From contig NZ_JBBDHC010000002.1 in the NCBI RefSeq assembly GCF_037203605.1, positions 1 to 64,000 on the forward strand: a DNA stretch of 64,000 nt, read 5' to 3'. The notes beneath the pieces were generated by a model. That model saw only the letters and a list, made by a program, of their open reading frames with translations. It had not been told where the DNA came from and made no database searches. This document shows positions 45,436 through 54,474 of the stretch, piece after piece; the stretch's first letter is position 1; each line of letters starts with the position of its first letter. Made by a program: the position numbers and the translations under genes. Source of the DNA: Denitratimonas tolerans. Its GTDB lineage: Bacteria; Pseudomonadota; Gammaproteobacteria; Xanthomonadales; Xanthomonadaceae.

Positions 45436-47274
45436 TCAGCGCGCCGGATCGATCCGCACGCGCGGACCACGCCAGCGCTCCACGCTGCCGTCGCCGCCGT
45501 ACAGATCCAGCGACAGACGCCGCCAGCCGGCCGTGCCGTCGGCAAGCTCGACCACGGTCTCGAACTGGACGCGCGGCGCATCCGGATCGCGCGAGGTGCC
45601 CCCGAGGAAATTCATCACCCAGGCGTTGTCGGCTTCGCGCCGCGCCTCGGCCACCGCGGCGTCATCGAGCCGCACGACGATGCGCCCGATGCCGGCCTCA
45701 TCCTTCACCGCCCAGCCGCGCACGACAAAGCGCCGTCCCACGGTTTCGCCATCGTCCGGCAGATCGACGTGCGCGACGGCGGGCGTAACGCAGGGTGCCG
45801 GTGCCGGGTCCGGCGGCAGCGCCAGCAGGACAAAGCGCCGCGCCCCCGCGTCGACCTCGACCACATCGGGCGGCGGCAGCGGCCCCAGGCGCGCGCACAG
45901 GGACTGGTAGTGCGCCAGCAGCGCGCTGAACTTCACGTCGCTGGCCCCGACCACCAGCAGCCGCCACCCGTCGCGACCGCCCTCGTGGAGCAATCCCCAG
46001 TCCTGAAGCTGGCGGGCGCGGCCGTGGCGATGGTTGAGCGGATGATCGAGCACGGCGATGTCCGGCTCGCCCAGGGCAAACCCCAGTTCGGCACCCAGCT
46101 TGAAGTGGTCGGCGATCAGGCGCGTGCCTTCGGGCAGCGCCGCCCGTCGCACGCGCACGGCCTCGGCAAGTTCGCTCCAGCCGGAGAAGTTCGCCGGGTG
46201 CATCCCGGCATCGGCCAGGCGCACGCGCCCGTCGGACGAAGCCACCATCACCTGCCCGGCCAGCGCCACGCCGCAGGCCGCGATCAGGCACCCCCATGTC
46301 GCCGCGCGCATTCCGCGCGACCAGCCCGCCAGCACCGCCGGCACCAGCGCCAGCAGGGCCAGGTAGCCGGGCAAGGGCCAGTGGAAGCTGGCGCGATCCG
46401 CATCGGCGACGAAACCGAGCAGGAAAAAGCCCAGCAGCGTCAGCCCACCGCTCAGCGCCAACCAGCGCTGCGCCACGGGAAAGCGCGGGCGAAACCGCAT
46501 TGCCGCCTGGATCAGTGCGGCCAGCAGCAGCGGCGTGACAAGTGCGGCCTGCACCGCAATGAACCGCCAGCCCTCGATTTGTGGCGTCCAGGGATGACGA
46601 TCGACGAACTGGAAGCGCCAGCCGGCCTCGCCGTGCCCCAGGTTCCACAGCACCAGCGGCAACCACGCCGATGCCCCCAGCGCGATGGCGAGCCATAGCC
46701 GCCCATCGCGCAGCGCGCGGCGGCCCTGCGGCAGGATCAGCAGCGCGACCAAGCCCACCGCGATCACGCCGACGAATCGATAGTGGCTCAGGGCTCCGAC
46801 GATCAGGCCCAATGCCAGCCACGCGACCGCCGCCCAGTCCACGCCGCGCAGCGCGCGCGCGCCGCCCAGGAGACACAGCGCGGCGGCAAGGTTCATCGGC
46901 ACATCCGGCAGCGCCAGCACGCCCAGAAACCCGGACAGGGGAAAGAGCAGCGCGAGCAGGCCGGCACGCCAGGCCGGCAGCGCACCCAGCGGCCACGCCA
47001 ATCGCACCACCAGCCAGGGCAGCAGGCTGCCGAGCGCGAGGAAGGGCCAGCGCACCCCGAGCAGGCTGTCGCCACCCAGCGCGGTGCCCAGCGCGATCAG
47101 CCAGGCGGTCAGCCCGGGAAGGTCGGAATAGGCCGCCGCCAGGTGCCGGCTCTCCTGCCAGTAGAAGGCCTCGTCCACGAACAGCGGGAGGCGCGACGCG
47201 ATCGCCACCTTGGCGACCAGCAGCGCCATCCACAGCGCGAAAAACGTGAACCGCGCGCCTCGCTCCTCCCGCAT
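45436..47274 (-). CDS. ArnT/GT39-like membrane glycosyltransferase
   Basis: 612 aa. About ten membrane helices in residues 8-340, then a soluble C-terminal region. The first periplasmic loop has the GT39/GT83 acidic pair in LFVDEAFYWQESRHLA, and LPDVPMNLAAALC follows the third helix, as in dolichyl-phosphate-mannose transferases and ArnT. It probably uses a polyprenyl-phosphate sugar to modify lipid or protein outside the inner membrane; the acceptor is unknown. The C-terminal 110 residues (from about 500) form an added beta domain (GETVGRRFVVRGWAVKDEA). Divergent from moxR. Confidence 0.85.
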   Translation of the reverse strand: MREERGARFTFFALWMALLVAKVAIASRLPLFVDEAFYWQESRHLAAAYSDLPGLTAWLIALGTALGGDSLLGVRWPFLALGSLLPWLVVRLAWPLGALPAWRAGLLALLFPLSGFLGVLALPDVPMNLAAALCLLGGARALRGVDWAAVAWLALGLIVGALSHYRFVGVIAVGLVALLILPQGRRALRDGRLWLAIALGASAWLPLVLWNLGHGEAGWRFQFVDRHPWTPQIEGWRFIAVQAALVTPLLLAALIQAAMRFRPRFPVAQRWLALSGGLTLLGFFLLGFVADADRASFHWPLPGYLALLALVPAVLAGWSRGMRAATWGCLIAACGVALAGQVMVASSDGRVRLADAGMHPANFSGWSELAEAVRVRRAALPEGTRLIADHFKLGAELGFALGEPDIAVLDHPLNHRHGRARQLQDWGLLHEGGRDGWRLLVVGASDVKFSALLAHYQSLCARLGPLPPPDVVEVDAGARRFVLLALPPDPAPAPCVTPAVAHVDLPDDGETVGRRFVVRGWAVKDEAGIGRIVVRLDDAAVAEARREADNAWVMNFLGGTSRDPDAPRVQFETVVELADGTAGWRRLSLDLYGGDGSVERWRGPRVRIDPAR

Positions 47275-47316
47275 ATCCCGCTACACTCCCGACCGACCGT
47301 TTCAGCGAGATACCGG

Positions 47317-48267
47317 ATGGCTGCTCCCGCCCACGCATCCACGATACCCGACTTGCCGCTGGCCGCCCTCACCCGCGCCCGCGCACAGGTCAATGCGCTG
47401 GTCCTGGGCAAGGCGGCGCAGGTGGATCTGGCCTTCGTCGCGCTGCTGGCCGGCGGCCACGTGCTGATCGAGGACCTCCCCGGCCTGGGCAAGACCACGC
47501 TGGCGCAGGCGCTGGCGGCCACCCTCGGGCTGGATTTCCAGCGCGTCCAGTTCACCTCGGATCTGATGCCCGCCGACGTGCTCGGCATCTCGATCTACGA
47601 TGCGCCTTCGCGCGAGTTCCGCTTCCATCCGGGACCGGTGTTCACCCGCGTCCTCCTGGCCGACGAGATCAACCGCGCCCCGCCGCGTACCCAGAGCGCG
47701 CTGCTGGAAGCCATGGCCGAGCACCAGGTCACCCTGGACGGCGTCACCCACACCCTGCCGCAGCCCTTTTTCGTCATCGCCACACAGAACCCGGTCGATC
47801 TTTCCGGCACCTTTCCCCTGCCCGATTCGCAGCTCGACCGGTTCCTTCTGCGCTTTTCGCTCGGCTACCCGGATACCGATTCCGAACGCGCGCTGCTCAC
47901 CGGCAGCGACCGCCGCGAGCAGATCGCGGTAACGCAGGCCCAGCTCGACGCCGGCAAGGTGCTGGCGCTGCGCGCGGCGGTGGACCAGGTGCACGCAAGC
48001 GAGGCGCTGGTGGGCTACGTGCTGGCACTGCTGGAGCGCAGTCGGCGCGATCCGCGCGTGGAAGTGGGCCTGTCGCCGCGCGCCGGCCTCGCCCTGCTGC
48101 GCGCCGCCCGCGCCCATGCCCTGCTCGCGGGCCGATCCCACGTACTGCCCGACGATGTGCAGGCACTTTTCGTTCCGGTCGCCGCGCACCGGCTGGTGCC
48201 GGCGGCGGACGGCGGCTCGGGCGCAGCGCTGGCCGAATCGCTCCTGGCCCGCGTGGCGGTCGACTGA
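47317..48267 (+). CDS. MoxR-family AAA+ ATPase
   Basis: 316 aa from the ATG at 47317. Walker A EDLPGLGKTTLAQ near 51, Walker B RVLLADEINRAPPRTQSALLEAM near 110, and sensor ATQNPVDLSGTFPLPDSQLDRF near 150. MoxR ATPases act with DUF58 and VWA partners as metal-insertion or maturation chaperones. First gene of a moxR-DUF58-transglutaminase operon widespread in Gammaproteobacteria. Confidence 0.95.
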   Translation: MAAPAHASTIPDLPLAALTRARAQVNALVLGKAAQVDLAFVALLAGGHVLIEDLPGLGKTTLAQALAATLGLDFQRVQFTSDLMPADVLGISIYDAPSREFRFHPGPVFTRVLLADEINRAPPRTQSALLEAMAEHQVTLDGVTHTLPQPFFVIATQNPVDLSGTFPLPDSQLDRFLLRFSLGYPDTDSERALLTGSDRREQIAVTQAQLDAGKVLALRAAVDQVHASEALVGYVLALLERSRRDPRVEVGLSPRAGLALLRAARAHALLAGRSHVLPDDVQALFVPVAAHRLVPAADGGSGAALAESLLARVAVD

Positions 48268-48281
48268 CCCGGCCCGGCATC

Positions 48282-49280
48282 GTGCCGCTTCGCTTCACCC
48301 GCGACCGGACCCCGCCACCCGACCGGGACGCACTTTCGCACGAGCGTCCGCGCATCCCGCGCCTCCTGCGCCGATTCGTCAAGCCGCGCGGTCCCGAGCC
48401 GCTGCCGATCGGCCTGCACCGCCGCCGCATCTACGTGCTGCCCACGCCCTACGGCCTGTTCTTCGCCGCGCTGCTGGCCACCATGACCCTGGGCGGGCTC
48501 AACTACAGCAACAACCCGGCGCTGATCCTGTGCTTCCTGATGCTCTCGGTGATGCTCACCGCGCTGTTGCGCGGCTACCTCAACCTGAGCGGAGTGCGGC
48601 TGGACGCGCTCGACGCCGCGCCGGTCCATGCCGGCTGTCCGCAGACCCTGCGCCTGGAATTTTCCGGCAGCGGCACCCGGCTGCGTGAAGGGCTCGTGCT
48701 GGAGCAGGCCAGCCAGCGCGCGGCCTTCAATCTCGCGGCCGATACCCCGGCCCACGTCGAGCTCACGCGAGCCACGCGACGCCGCGGATGGCAGGCGGCG
48801 GGACGATTCAAGCTCTCCTGCCGCCAGCCGATGGGCCTGTTCGAAGTCTGGAGCTGGCTGCATCCGGAGACGAACACCCTGGTGTGGCCGGCGCTGGAAA
48901 AGGATCCGCCGGCACCGCCCGGTGAAGGCGGGCGCAATCGCCCCCAGCCGCGGCGCGGTGACGGCGACGAGCCGATCGCCCTGCGCGACTGGCGCCAGGG
49001 CGACGCGACCCGCCAGGTGTCCTGGAAACACAGCGCCCGCCTCGACCGCCTGCTGGTGCGCGAGTACGAACAGCCCGCCGGCAACGAACGCCTGCTCTCG
49101 TGGGAGGCGCTGGCACCGCTCGCGAGCGAGGCGCGCGCACGACGGCTGGCGCGCTGGCTGGCCGATGCCGAACGCGCCGGCGAGTCGACCACGCTGCACC
49201 TGCCCGGCCAGCGCCTCGGGCCCGGACAAGGGCAGGCGCACCTGCACGCCTGCTTCCGCGCCCTGGCGCTGGAGCCTTAG
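48282..49280 (+). CDS. DUF58 membrane protein
   Basis: 332 aa from the GTG at 48282. Two membrane helices close together (about 60-95, YGLFFAALLATMTLGGLNYSN), then a soluble part with the DUF58 signature DEPIALRDWRQGDATRQVSWK and LLVREYEQPAGNERLL, a VWA-like fold entry. Works with the adjacent MoxR ATPase in an unknown maturation role. Followed after three bases by the transglutaminase gene. Confidence 0.92.
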   Translation: MPLRFTRDRTPPPDRDALSHERPRIPRLLRRFVKPRGPEPLPIGLHRRRIYVLPTPYGLFFAALLATMTLGGLNYSNNPALILCFLMLSVMLTALLRGYLNLSGVRLDALDAAPVHAGCPQTLRLEFSGSGTRLREGLVLEQASQRAAFNLAADTPAHVELTRATRRRGWQAAGRFKLSCRQPMGLFEVWSWLHPETNTLVWPALEKDPPAPPGEGGRNRPQPRRGDGDEPIALRDWRQGDATRQVSWKHSARLDRLLVREYEQPAGNERLLSWEALAPLASEARARRLARWLADAERAGESTTLHLPGQRLGPGQGQAHLHACFRALALEP

Positions 49281-49283
49281 GGC

Positions 49284-51260
49284 ATGAAAGCCGTCGCGCT
49301 GGACCGGACCAGCTTCCTGTGGGTCGCCGCGGCGGTGGTGGCGGCACTGCTGCCGGTGCTGCCCGCCTTCCCGATCTGGCTGGCGGCGCTTTTGCTGGCG
49401 ATCATCGCCCTGGGCATCGGACTGGGACTGCGGCGCAAGCGCCTGCCGGTCGTGCTGCGCCTGCTGCTCACGCTCGCCACGGCGGTCGCCGCGGTAGCCG
49501 CCTCCGGCTTCAGCGTGTCGCAGGACACCGGTGCCGCGCTGCTGGCCGCCATGCTCGCCTCCAAGCTGCTGGAGACCGGCAGCGTCCGCGACGGGCGCAG
49601 CGCCTGCAGCTTCTCGCTGTTTGCGGTGATGGCCGGCTTCCTGCGCGACCAGGGCCCCTGGACCCTGCTGCTGGCATTGGGAGCCTGCGTCCTCATCCTG
49701 ACCGCGCTGATCCGGCTCGCACGCGTGGAGCTTCCCGGCCTGGAGGCCGCGCCGGTGCGGCCGGCGCGCGCACTGGCCGCCAGCATGAAAATGCTGGCGA
49801 TCTCCCTGCCGTTCGCCGCCGTCGTGTTCTTTCTGTTCCCGCGCTTCCCCGAGCCGCTGTGGGGCAGCCCCGGGGCGGAGGACCGCGCCCGCACCGGCCT
49901 GTCCAACGAGATGAGCCCAGGCGATATCGTCGAGATGCTGCTCGACGACAGCCCTGCCCTGCGCGTGACTTTCGAAGGCGACCCGCCGTCCGCCAGCACG
50001 CTGTACTGGCGCGGTCCGGTGCTCTCGGACTTCGACGGGCGGCGCTGGTCGCGCTGGATCGGCGGTGGATTCGGTCCGGAAACCGAACTGGAGGCCACCG
50101 GCCCGATGCTGTTCCACGAGGTGATGCAGGAGCCGACGGTCTATCGCTATCTGGTGGGTCTGGACGTGCCCGGCGTGGCTCCGGAGGGCGCGCGAATCGC
50201 CCCCGACCGCACCGTGTACGCGACGCGCCCGAGTCGATCGGTGCGCCAATTCCGCATGGGATCGGCGGTGCAGTATCGCCTCGAACCGGCGCTGCCGGCG
50301 CTCTCGCGCCAGCGCCAGCTGCGCCTGCCCGAGGGCTACAACGCGCAGACCGCGCAGCTCATGGCGCAGTGGAAAGCCGAGGATGCCCGGCCCGATGCCC
50401 TGATCCAGCGCGCCCTTGCCCTGTTCAACCGCAGCTTCACCTACAGCCTGACCCCGCCGCCGCTGGCGCGCGACAGCATCGACGACTTCCTTTTTGCCAC
50501 CCGCGAGGGCTACTGCGAGCATTTCGCCTCGGCCTTCGTCGTAATGATGCGCAGCGCCGGCATTCCGGCGCGCGTAGTCACCGGCTACCAGGGCGGGTTC
50601 CACAACCGCATCGGCGATTACTGGCTGGTGCGCAACTCCGACGCGCATGCCTGGACCGAGGTGTGGCTGGAAGGGCGCGGCTGGGTGCGCGTGGACCCCA
50701 CGGCGGCAGTCGCGCCCGAACGGATCCAAAGCGGACTGTCGGGCATCGTGCCGCCGCCCGGCGCGCTGTCGCGCTTCGGCCAGCCGCTGTGGAACACGCT
50801 CGACGCGCTGCGGCGCGGCTGGAACTACCTGATCGTGGACTTCAACGCCGCCCGCCAGCGCCAGCTGCTGCGCCGGCTCGGGCTGGACATCGAGGACTGG
50901 CGCCAGCTCGGCGTGGCGCTGATCGCAGCCATCGCGCTGGCGCTGGCGCTGTCCTTCGCGATGCTGTGGCGCTCGGGATCGACCGTTGCCGAGGACCCGC
51001 TGCTTGCGGCCTGGAAAAAGCTGTGCCGACGCCTGGCCGGTGCCGGGATTGAAAAGATGCCGTCGGAGACCCCGACGCAATTCATCGAACGCGCCGCCCG
51101 GGCGCTGCCCGACGATGCCCGGCACCTCCAGTCACTTAGCGTCCGTTATGTCGCCCGGCGCTACGCTGACCAGCCACGGGATTCGGACGCCACCCGCGCG
51201 CTGATCCGCGAGTTGAAGCAGTTTCGTCCACGCACCCGCATCACCAGGAGGGCACCATGA
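49284..51260 (+). CDS. tgpA: TgpA-like transmembrane transglutaminase
   Basis: 658 aa. N-terminal DUF3488 region with about six membrane helices (residues 10-190), then a periplasmic transglutaminase-like domain with the Cys in TREGYCEHFASAFVVMMRSA near 412, the His in NSDAHAWTEVWL near 454 and the Asp in VRVDPTAAV near 470, a further membrane helix near 550 and a C-terminal DUF4129-like part. The Pseudomonas aeruginosa homolog is essential. Overlaps slp by 4 bp (ATGA). Confidence 0.93.
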   Translation: MKAVALDRTSFLWVAAAVVAALLPVLPAFPIWLAALLLAIIALGIGLGLRRKRLPVVLRLLLTLATAVAAVAASGFSVSQDTGAALLAAMLASKLLETGSVRDGRSACSFSLFAVMAGFLRDQGPWTLLLALGACVLILTALIRLARVELPGLEAAPVRPARALAASMKMLAISLPFAAVVFFLFPRFPEPLWGSPGAEDRARTGLSNEMSPGDIVEMLLDDSPALRVTFEGDPPSASTLYWRGPVLSDFDGRRWSRWIGGGFGPETELEATGPMLFHEVMQEPTVYRYLVGLDVPGVAPEGARIAPDRTVYATRPSRSVRQFRMGSAVQYRLEPALPALSRQRQLRLPEGYNAQTAQLMAQWKAEDARPDALIQRALALFNRSFTYSLTPPPLARDSIDDFLFATREGYCEHFASAFVVMMRSAGIPARVVTGYQGGFHNRIGDYWLVRNSDAHAWTEVWLEGRGWVRVDPTAAVAPERIQSGLSGIVPPPGALSRFGQPLWNTLDALRRGWNYLIVDFNAARQRQLLRRLGLDIEDWRQLGVALIAAIALALALSFAMLWRSGSTVAEDPLLAAWKKLCRRLAGAGIEKMPSETPTQFIERAARALPDDARHLQSLSVRYVARRYADQPRDSDATRALIRELKQFRPRTRITRRAP

Positions 51261-51811
51261 ACCGCATCTTGATTCTGTCCCTGTTGTCCGTCGCCGCCGC
51301 CGGCTGCGCCACCGCGCCCAAGCCGCTGCGAGGCGAGTTCGCCGCCGTCGCGCCGGAGCAGAGCGCCCTGAGCGGCCAGGTTGGCGGCACGGTACGCTGG
51401 GGCGGCCGGATCATCAGCGTGGATCCTTCGGAGCAGCAAACCTGCTTCGAGATCGTCGCGCGCGAGCTGTCGTCCGGCGCGCGCCCGGTGCAGGCCGTCG
51501 ACCACAGCCTCGGGCGCTTCATCGCCTGCCGCAGCGGCTTCTACGACCCGGCCATCTTCACCAACGAGCGCGACGTCACCATCACCGGGCGCATCGTCGA
51601 TTTCGAGACCCGCCGCATCGGCGAGTACGACTACCGCTACCCGCGCCTGGCGGCCGAGGTGATCTACCTGTGGCCGCTGCGCGTGGCGCAGGAGCGCATC
51701 TACTTCAGCGACCCGTACTGGCCGGGCTATTACGGCGGCTGGGGCTATCGCGCGCCGGTGATCGTGCGTCCGGTGCCCAAATCGGAGCCGACGCCACCAC
51801 CGTCCAAGTGA
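51257..51811 (+). CDS. slp: Slp-family outer-membrane lipoprotein
   Basis: 184 aa. Lipobox AAAGC with the lipid Cys near 16. Slp family traits: GGTVRWGGRIISVDP, FEIVARELSSGARP, GRFIACRSGFYDPAIF, RDVTITGRIVDF. The C-terminal part is Tyr/Trp/Pro-rich (DPYWPGYYGGWGY). E. coli Slp is starvation-induced. Translation is coupled to the transglutaminase gene. Confidence 0.9.
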   Translation: MNRILILSLLSVAAAGCATAPKPLRGEFAAVAPEQSALSGQVGGTVRWGGRIISVDPSEQQTCFEIVARELSSGARPVQAVDHSLGRFIACRSGFYDPAIFTNERDVTITGRIVDFETRRIGEYDYRYPRLAAEVIYLWPLRVAQERIYFSDPYWPGYYGGWGYRAPVIVRPVPKSEPTPPPSK

Positions 51812-51831
51812 GGCGCGACGATCGTCGCGCC
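51812..51831. terminator. Palindrome between convergent slp and folE2
   Basis: GGCGCGACGATCGTCGCGCC is a perfect 20-bp palindrome immediately after the slp stop and 13 bp before the folE2 stop. Position suggests a shared terminator or RNA 3' stabiliser; there is no T run. Confidence 0.5.
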
Positions 51832-51844
51832 ATCTCGGCGGGAG

Positions 51845-52804
51845 TCAATCGGGCGTGAAACCGCCGGCCACACCCTTGACCACCCGCGCGACCGCATCGT
51901 GCGGGTGCAGGCTTTCCAGGTGCGCCGCTTCGATCGCGTAATCGGCCACCCAGGCTTCGGCATCCAGCGCCGCCGCGAGGCGGCGCGCGGCGTCTTCGCA
52001 GTACATCGGGTGGGCACCGTTGAGGCGCGCGAATTCCTGCTCGTCCATGCGCTTGACCGCAGCCTGCACCGGCGTGGCCAGCGCGCGCTCGGCCAGATCG
52101 ACCAGGTGCGCCATCGGCAGGTGCGCTTCTCCGATGCCGTCGGCCAACCTCACGTCCAGCGTCGCGCGCGAGCGTTGCGCGTGCGGCGTTGCGGCACCGC
52201 CGTCGGGCGATTCCAGCCAGCGCGCCACCGCCGCCGCATCCACCGCGCCGCCGCCGAAGCGCCCGGAAAACCGCTGCGCGACCACCTGCCGCGCCATCGC
52301 CGCGGAGCCCGGGCAGGTACTCGAATAAAGGACATCGACGCCCAGCTCGCAGCGCCAGCGCCCCTGCTCCAGCGATGCGGCAATCCTTACCGGGTACTGG
52401 CGCCAGCCTGACAGTCCGCTCAGCAGCGCAACGCGCCGCAGCGGAAGCTCGAAGGCGATGCCCAGCCAGGCACCCTGGGAAAGCCCGGCGTGCGAGGCCA
52501 GAAGCGCCTCCAGCAGCGCGCGCAGCCGGCTGCGATCCAGCGGCTCGGCGGCGGAAACGTGCGCATCGCACAGGCGATAGAGCCGCGACATGTGGATGCC
52601 GCGCGCCGCAGGATCACGCAGATCGACCGCCACCTCGACGCGCGCCGGCAGCAGCGCAGGGCCGTCGTCCAGCAGCACGCGCACCGGCATTTCGATGCCG
52701 CGCATGCCGACGCGATCCAGCGGGGCCAGTCGCGCGGCGGGCATCCGCGCCACCTCGTCGGCCAGCGGATCGGTGAAGGAGTCGGGAGACGGAAGATCGG
52801 TCAT
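51845..52804 (-). CDS. folE2: GTP cyclohydrolase IB (FolE2)
   Basis: Converts GTP to dihydroneopterin triphosphate, the first step of folate synthesis, with a metal-flexible active site unlike the zinc enzyme FolE. 319 aa from the ATG at 52802-52804; two upstream in-frame ATGs are possible. The metal Cys is Cys164 in SSTCPGSAA, and other signatures are RGIHMSRLY at 69-77 and NGAHPMYCED at 262-271. No zinc-repressor site was recognised upstream. folP and pabB for the same pathway are in this window. Confidence 0.93.
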   Translation of the reverse strand: MTDLPSPDSFTDPLADEVARMPAARLAPLDRVGMRGIEMPVRVLLDDGPALLPARVEVAVDLRDPAARGIHMSRLYRLCDAHVSAAEPLDRSRLRALLEALLASHAGLSQGAWLGIAFELPLRRVALLSGLSGWRQYPVRIAASLEQGRWRCELGVDVLYSSTCPGSAAMARQVVAQRFSGRFGGGAVDAAAVARWLESPDGGAATPHAQRSRATLDVRLADGIGEAHLPMAHLVDLAERALATPVQAAVKRMDEQEFARLNGAHPMYCEDAARRLAAALDAEAWVADYAIEAAHLESLHPHDAVARVVKGVAGGFTPD

Positions 52805-52939
52805 GGGATCGGTGCGAGGAGGGTTTGGCATCAAGACAGGCCGGCAATGATCGGACAAGGGCGCGGAAGGAGGCATGAATCGGGCGGCATGATGATGGGA
52901 TGCTGCGTTCCATTCACGCCACCCGCGCCGGCGCTGGAA

Positions 52940-53746
52940 TCAGCCTGCCACACCGCGCGACGCGCACCAGCTTTGCCAGAGGATGCCCAGGCCCGAACCG
53001 GCGAATGGCTGCGGGTGACCGCGACGCAGCCGCCGCAGCGCGAGGGTATCAAGGCGGGTGCGCGCCCGCCGCAGGCGCGGCCCGACCGGCGCACAGGGAC
53101 AGCCCAGCAGCGCCTCGGCCATGTCGGCCAGAAGCGGCGCGACGGCGGGATCGGCCGGATTCGCGTACACGTCCTGCGCGCGCAGGCTGTGACGCGCCAG
53201 CAGCTGCAGCGGCAGCCAGCCCGGGCGCGGATCGCGCTCGCGCCGGTGCTGGCGCCACTGCCACACGACCAGCGAGCGCGCCACCGCCCCCGCATCGCCC
53301 GCGCCACTGTCCGGCCACAGCGCGGATTCCACCGCCGCCAGGGCACGCCCCAGGGCCATGCGGCTGCCGATGAGGGCAGGAAAATCCGTTGGGTGCGCCT
53401 CCCGCGATACCAGTTCCAGCGCCGAATGCGCCGCATCGGCCCAAAGTGTGGCGGGCACCGCCTCGCCGCCGGCGAGAGCGAAGGCCCGCACCAGCGGGTG
53501 AGCCGACTCGGCGGAGGTTTGGCCCAGAGCCTCGCCCCACCACGCCAGCTTGACCCGCGCGACGCCCGCATCGCTTGGCATGAAGCAGGCCTCCAGCCAG
53601 GCGTCCAGCACCGCACCCCAGAGCGCGGCCAGCGGACGTCCCGAGGCGGCAAACAGCAGCGCGGTTTCCATTTCCGGCTCGCGCGCGAGCCACTTGGCGA
53701 TGTGGCTGCGGCTGTCTTCGCCCAAGGCGGCTGGCTCGGGCGTCAT
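52940..53746 (-). CDS. Squalene/phytoene-synthase-family paralog (NDUFAF6-like)
   Basis: 268 aa. The fold is recognised by VARVKLAWWGEALGQ (family form R..ELAWWR) and HPLVRAFALAGG. The two Asp-rich DxxxD motifs that bind the diphosphate Mg in real squalene or phytoene synthases are not seen, and the C-terminus is basic. Catalysis is therefore doubtful. The mitochondrial relative NDUFAF6 is a non-enzymatic complex I assembly factor. Overlaps gph by 4 bp. Confidence 0.75.
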   Translation of the reverse strand: MTPEPAALGEDSRSHIAKWLAREPEMETALLFAASGRPLAALWGAVLDAWLEACFMPSDAGVARVKLAWWGEALGQTSAESAHPLVRAFALAGGEAVPATLWADAAHSALELVSREAHPTDFPALIGSRMALGRALAAVESALWPDSGAGDAGAVARSLVVWQWRQHRRERDPRPGWLPLQLLARHSLRAQDVYANPADPAVAPLLADMAEALLGCPCAPVGPRLRRARTRLDTLALRRLRRGHPQPFAGSGLGILWQSWCASRGVAG

Positions 53747-54420
53747 CGGATTGCGGCCGCGGACAGCACGCCTGCGCCCAGCAGGTGAATGGGCTCGTCG
53801 ACCACCGCATCCGCGCCCCAGCCGGCCGGGTCGTCGACAGCGGCGTGGAAGCCCCAGCGCACCGCCAGGGTTCGCGTTCCGGCGCTGCGTCCGGCCTCGA
53901 TGTCGCGCCGGTCGTCGCCGATGAAGACGGACCGGTCGCAGGCCACGCCGAGGCGCTGGCAGGCGGTGACGACCGGCAGCGGATCGGGCTTGCTGCGCGC
54001 CAGGGTATCGCCGCCAATGAGGATCGCGCAGCGCGCGCCCAGATCGAGCCGCTCCACGACGCGGCGCGCCAGATCCTCGCGCTTGTTGGTGACCACGCCC
54101 CAGCGCGAACCGGCCTCGTCGATGGCGGCCAGCACCGCGGCGATGCCCGGAAACAGGCGATCGCTCTCGCCGATCCGTTCGCGATAGAAGGCCAGGAACA
54201 CGTCGCGCTGCGCCTCGCGCTCGGCCTCGGAAAGCTCCGGCAGCCCCTGTCCCAGGATGGCGCGGGCACCGGAGGAAATGGCGGTGCGCACCTGCGCATG
54301 CGCCACCGGTGCCAGGCTGAAGCGGGCGCGCACGTCATTGAGCGCGGTGGTCAGGTCGCCGACCGAATCGACCAGGGTCCCGTCGAGATCGAACAGCACG
54401 AGCGGCGCGATCCTCGTCAT
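53743..54420 (-). CDS. gph: Phosphoglycolate phosphatase-like HAD hydrolase
   Basis: 225 aa from the ATG at 54418-54420. HAD motifs: DLDGTLVDS (nucleophile Asp), VVTNKRED, KPDPLPV and IGDDRRDIEAG. In Pseudomonas the homolog in this position is MupP, which dephosphorylates MurNAc-6-phosphate in cell-wall recycling, so that role is also possible. The usual neighbour ubiG is missing between it and the amidohydrolase gene. Confidence 0.9.
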   Translation of the reverse strand: MTRIAPLVLFDLDGTLVDSVGDLTTALNDVRARFSLAPVAHAQVRTAISSGARAILGQGLPELSEAEREAQRDVFLAFYRERIGESDRLFPGIAAVLAAIDEAGSRWGVVTNKREDLARRVVERLDLGARCAILIGGDTLARSKPDPLPVVTACQRLGVACDRSVFIGDDRRDIEAGRSAGTRTLAVRWGFHAAVDDPAGWGADAVVDEPIHLLGAGVLSAAAIR

Positions 54421-54474
54421 GGTGCCGTCTGCGCCAGCCCGCAGGCCCGTGTCAGCGAACACATCGCGGCCGGC

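Noticed and set aside
48015..51125. 1,036-codon open frame on the minus strand
   Set aside because: Antisense to moxR, DUF58 and tgpA, which are all clear by motif. Low-complexity Arg/Gln/Ala composition.
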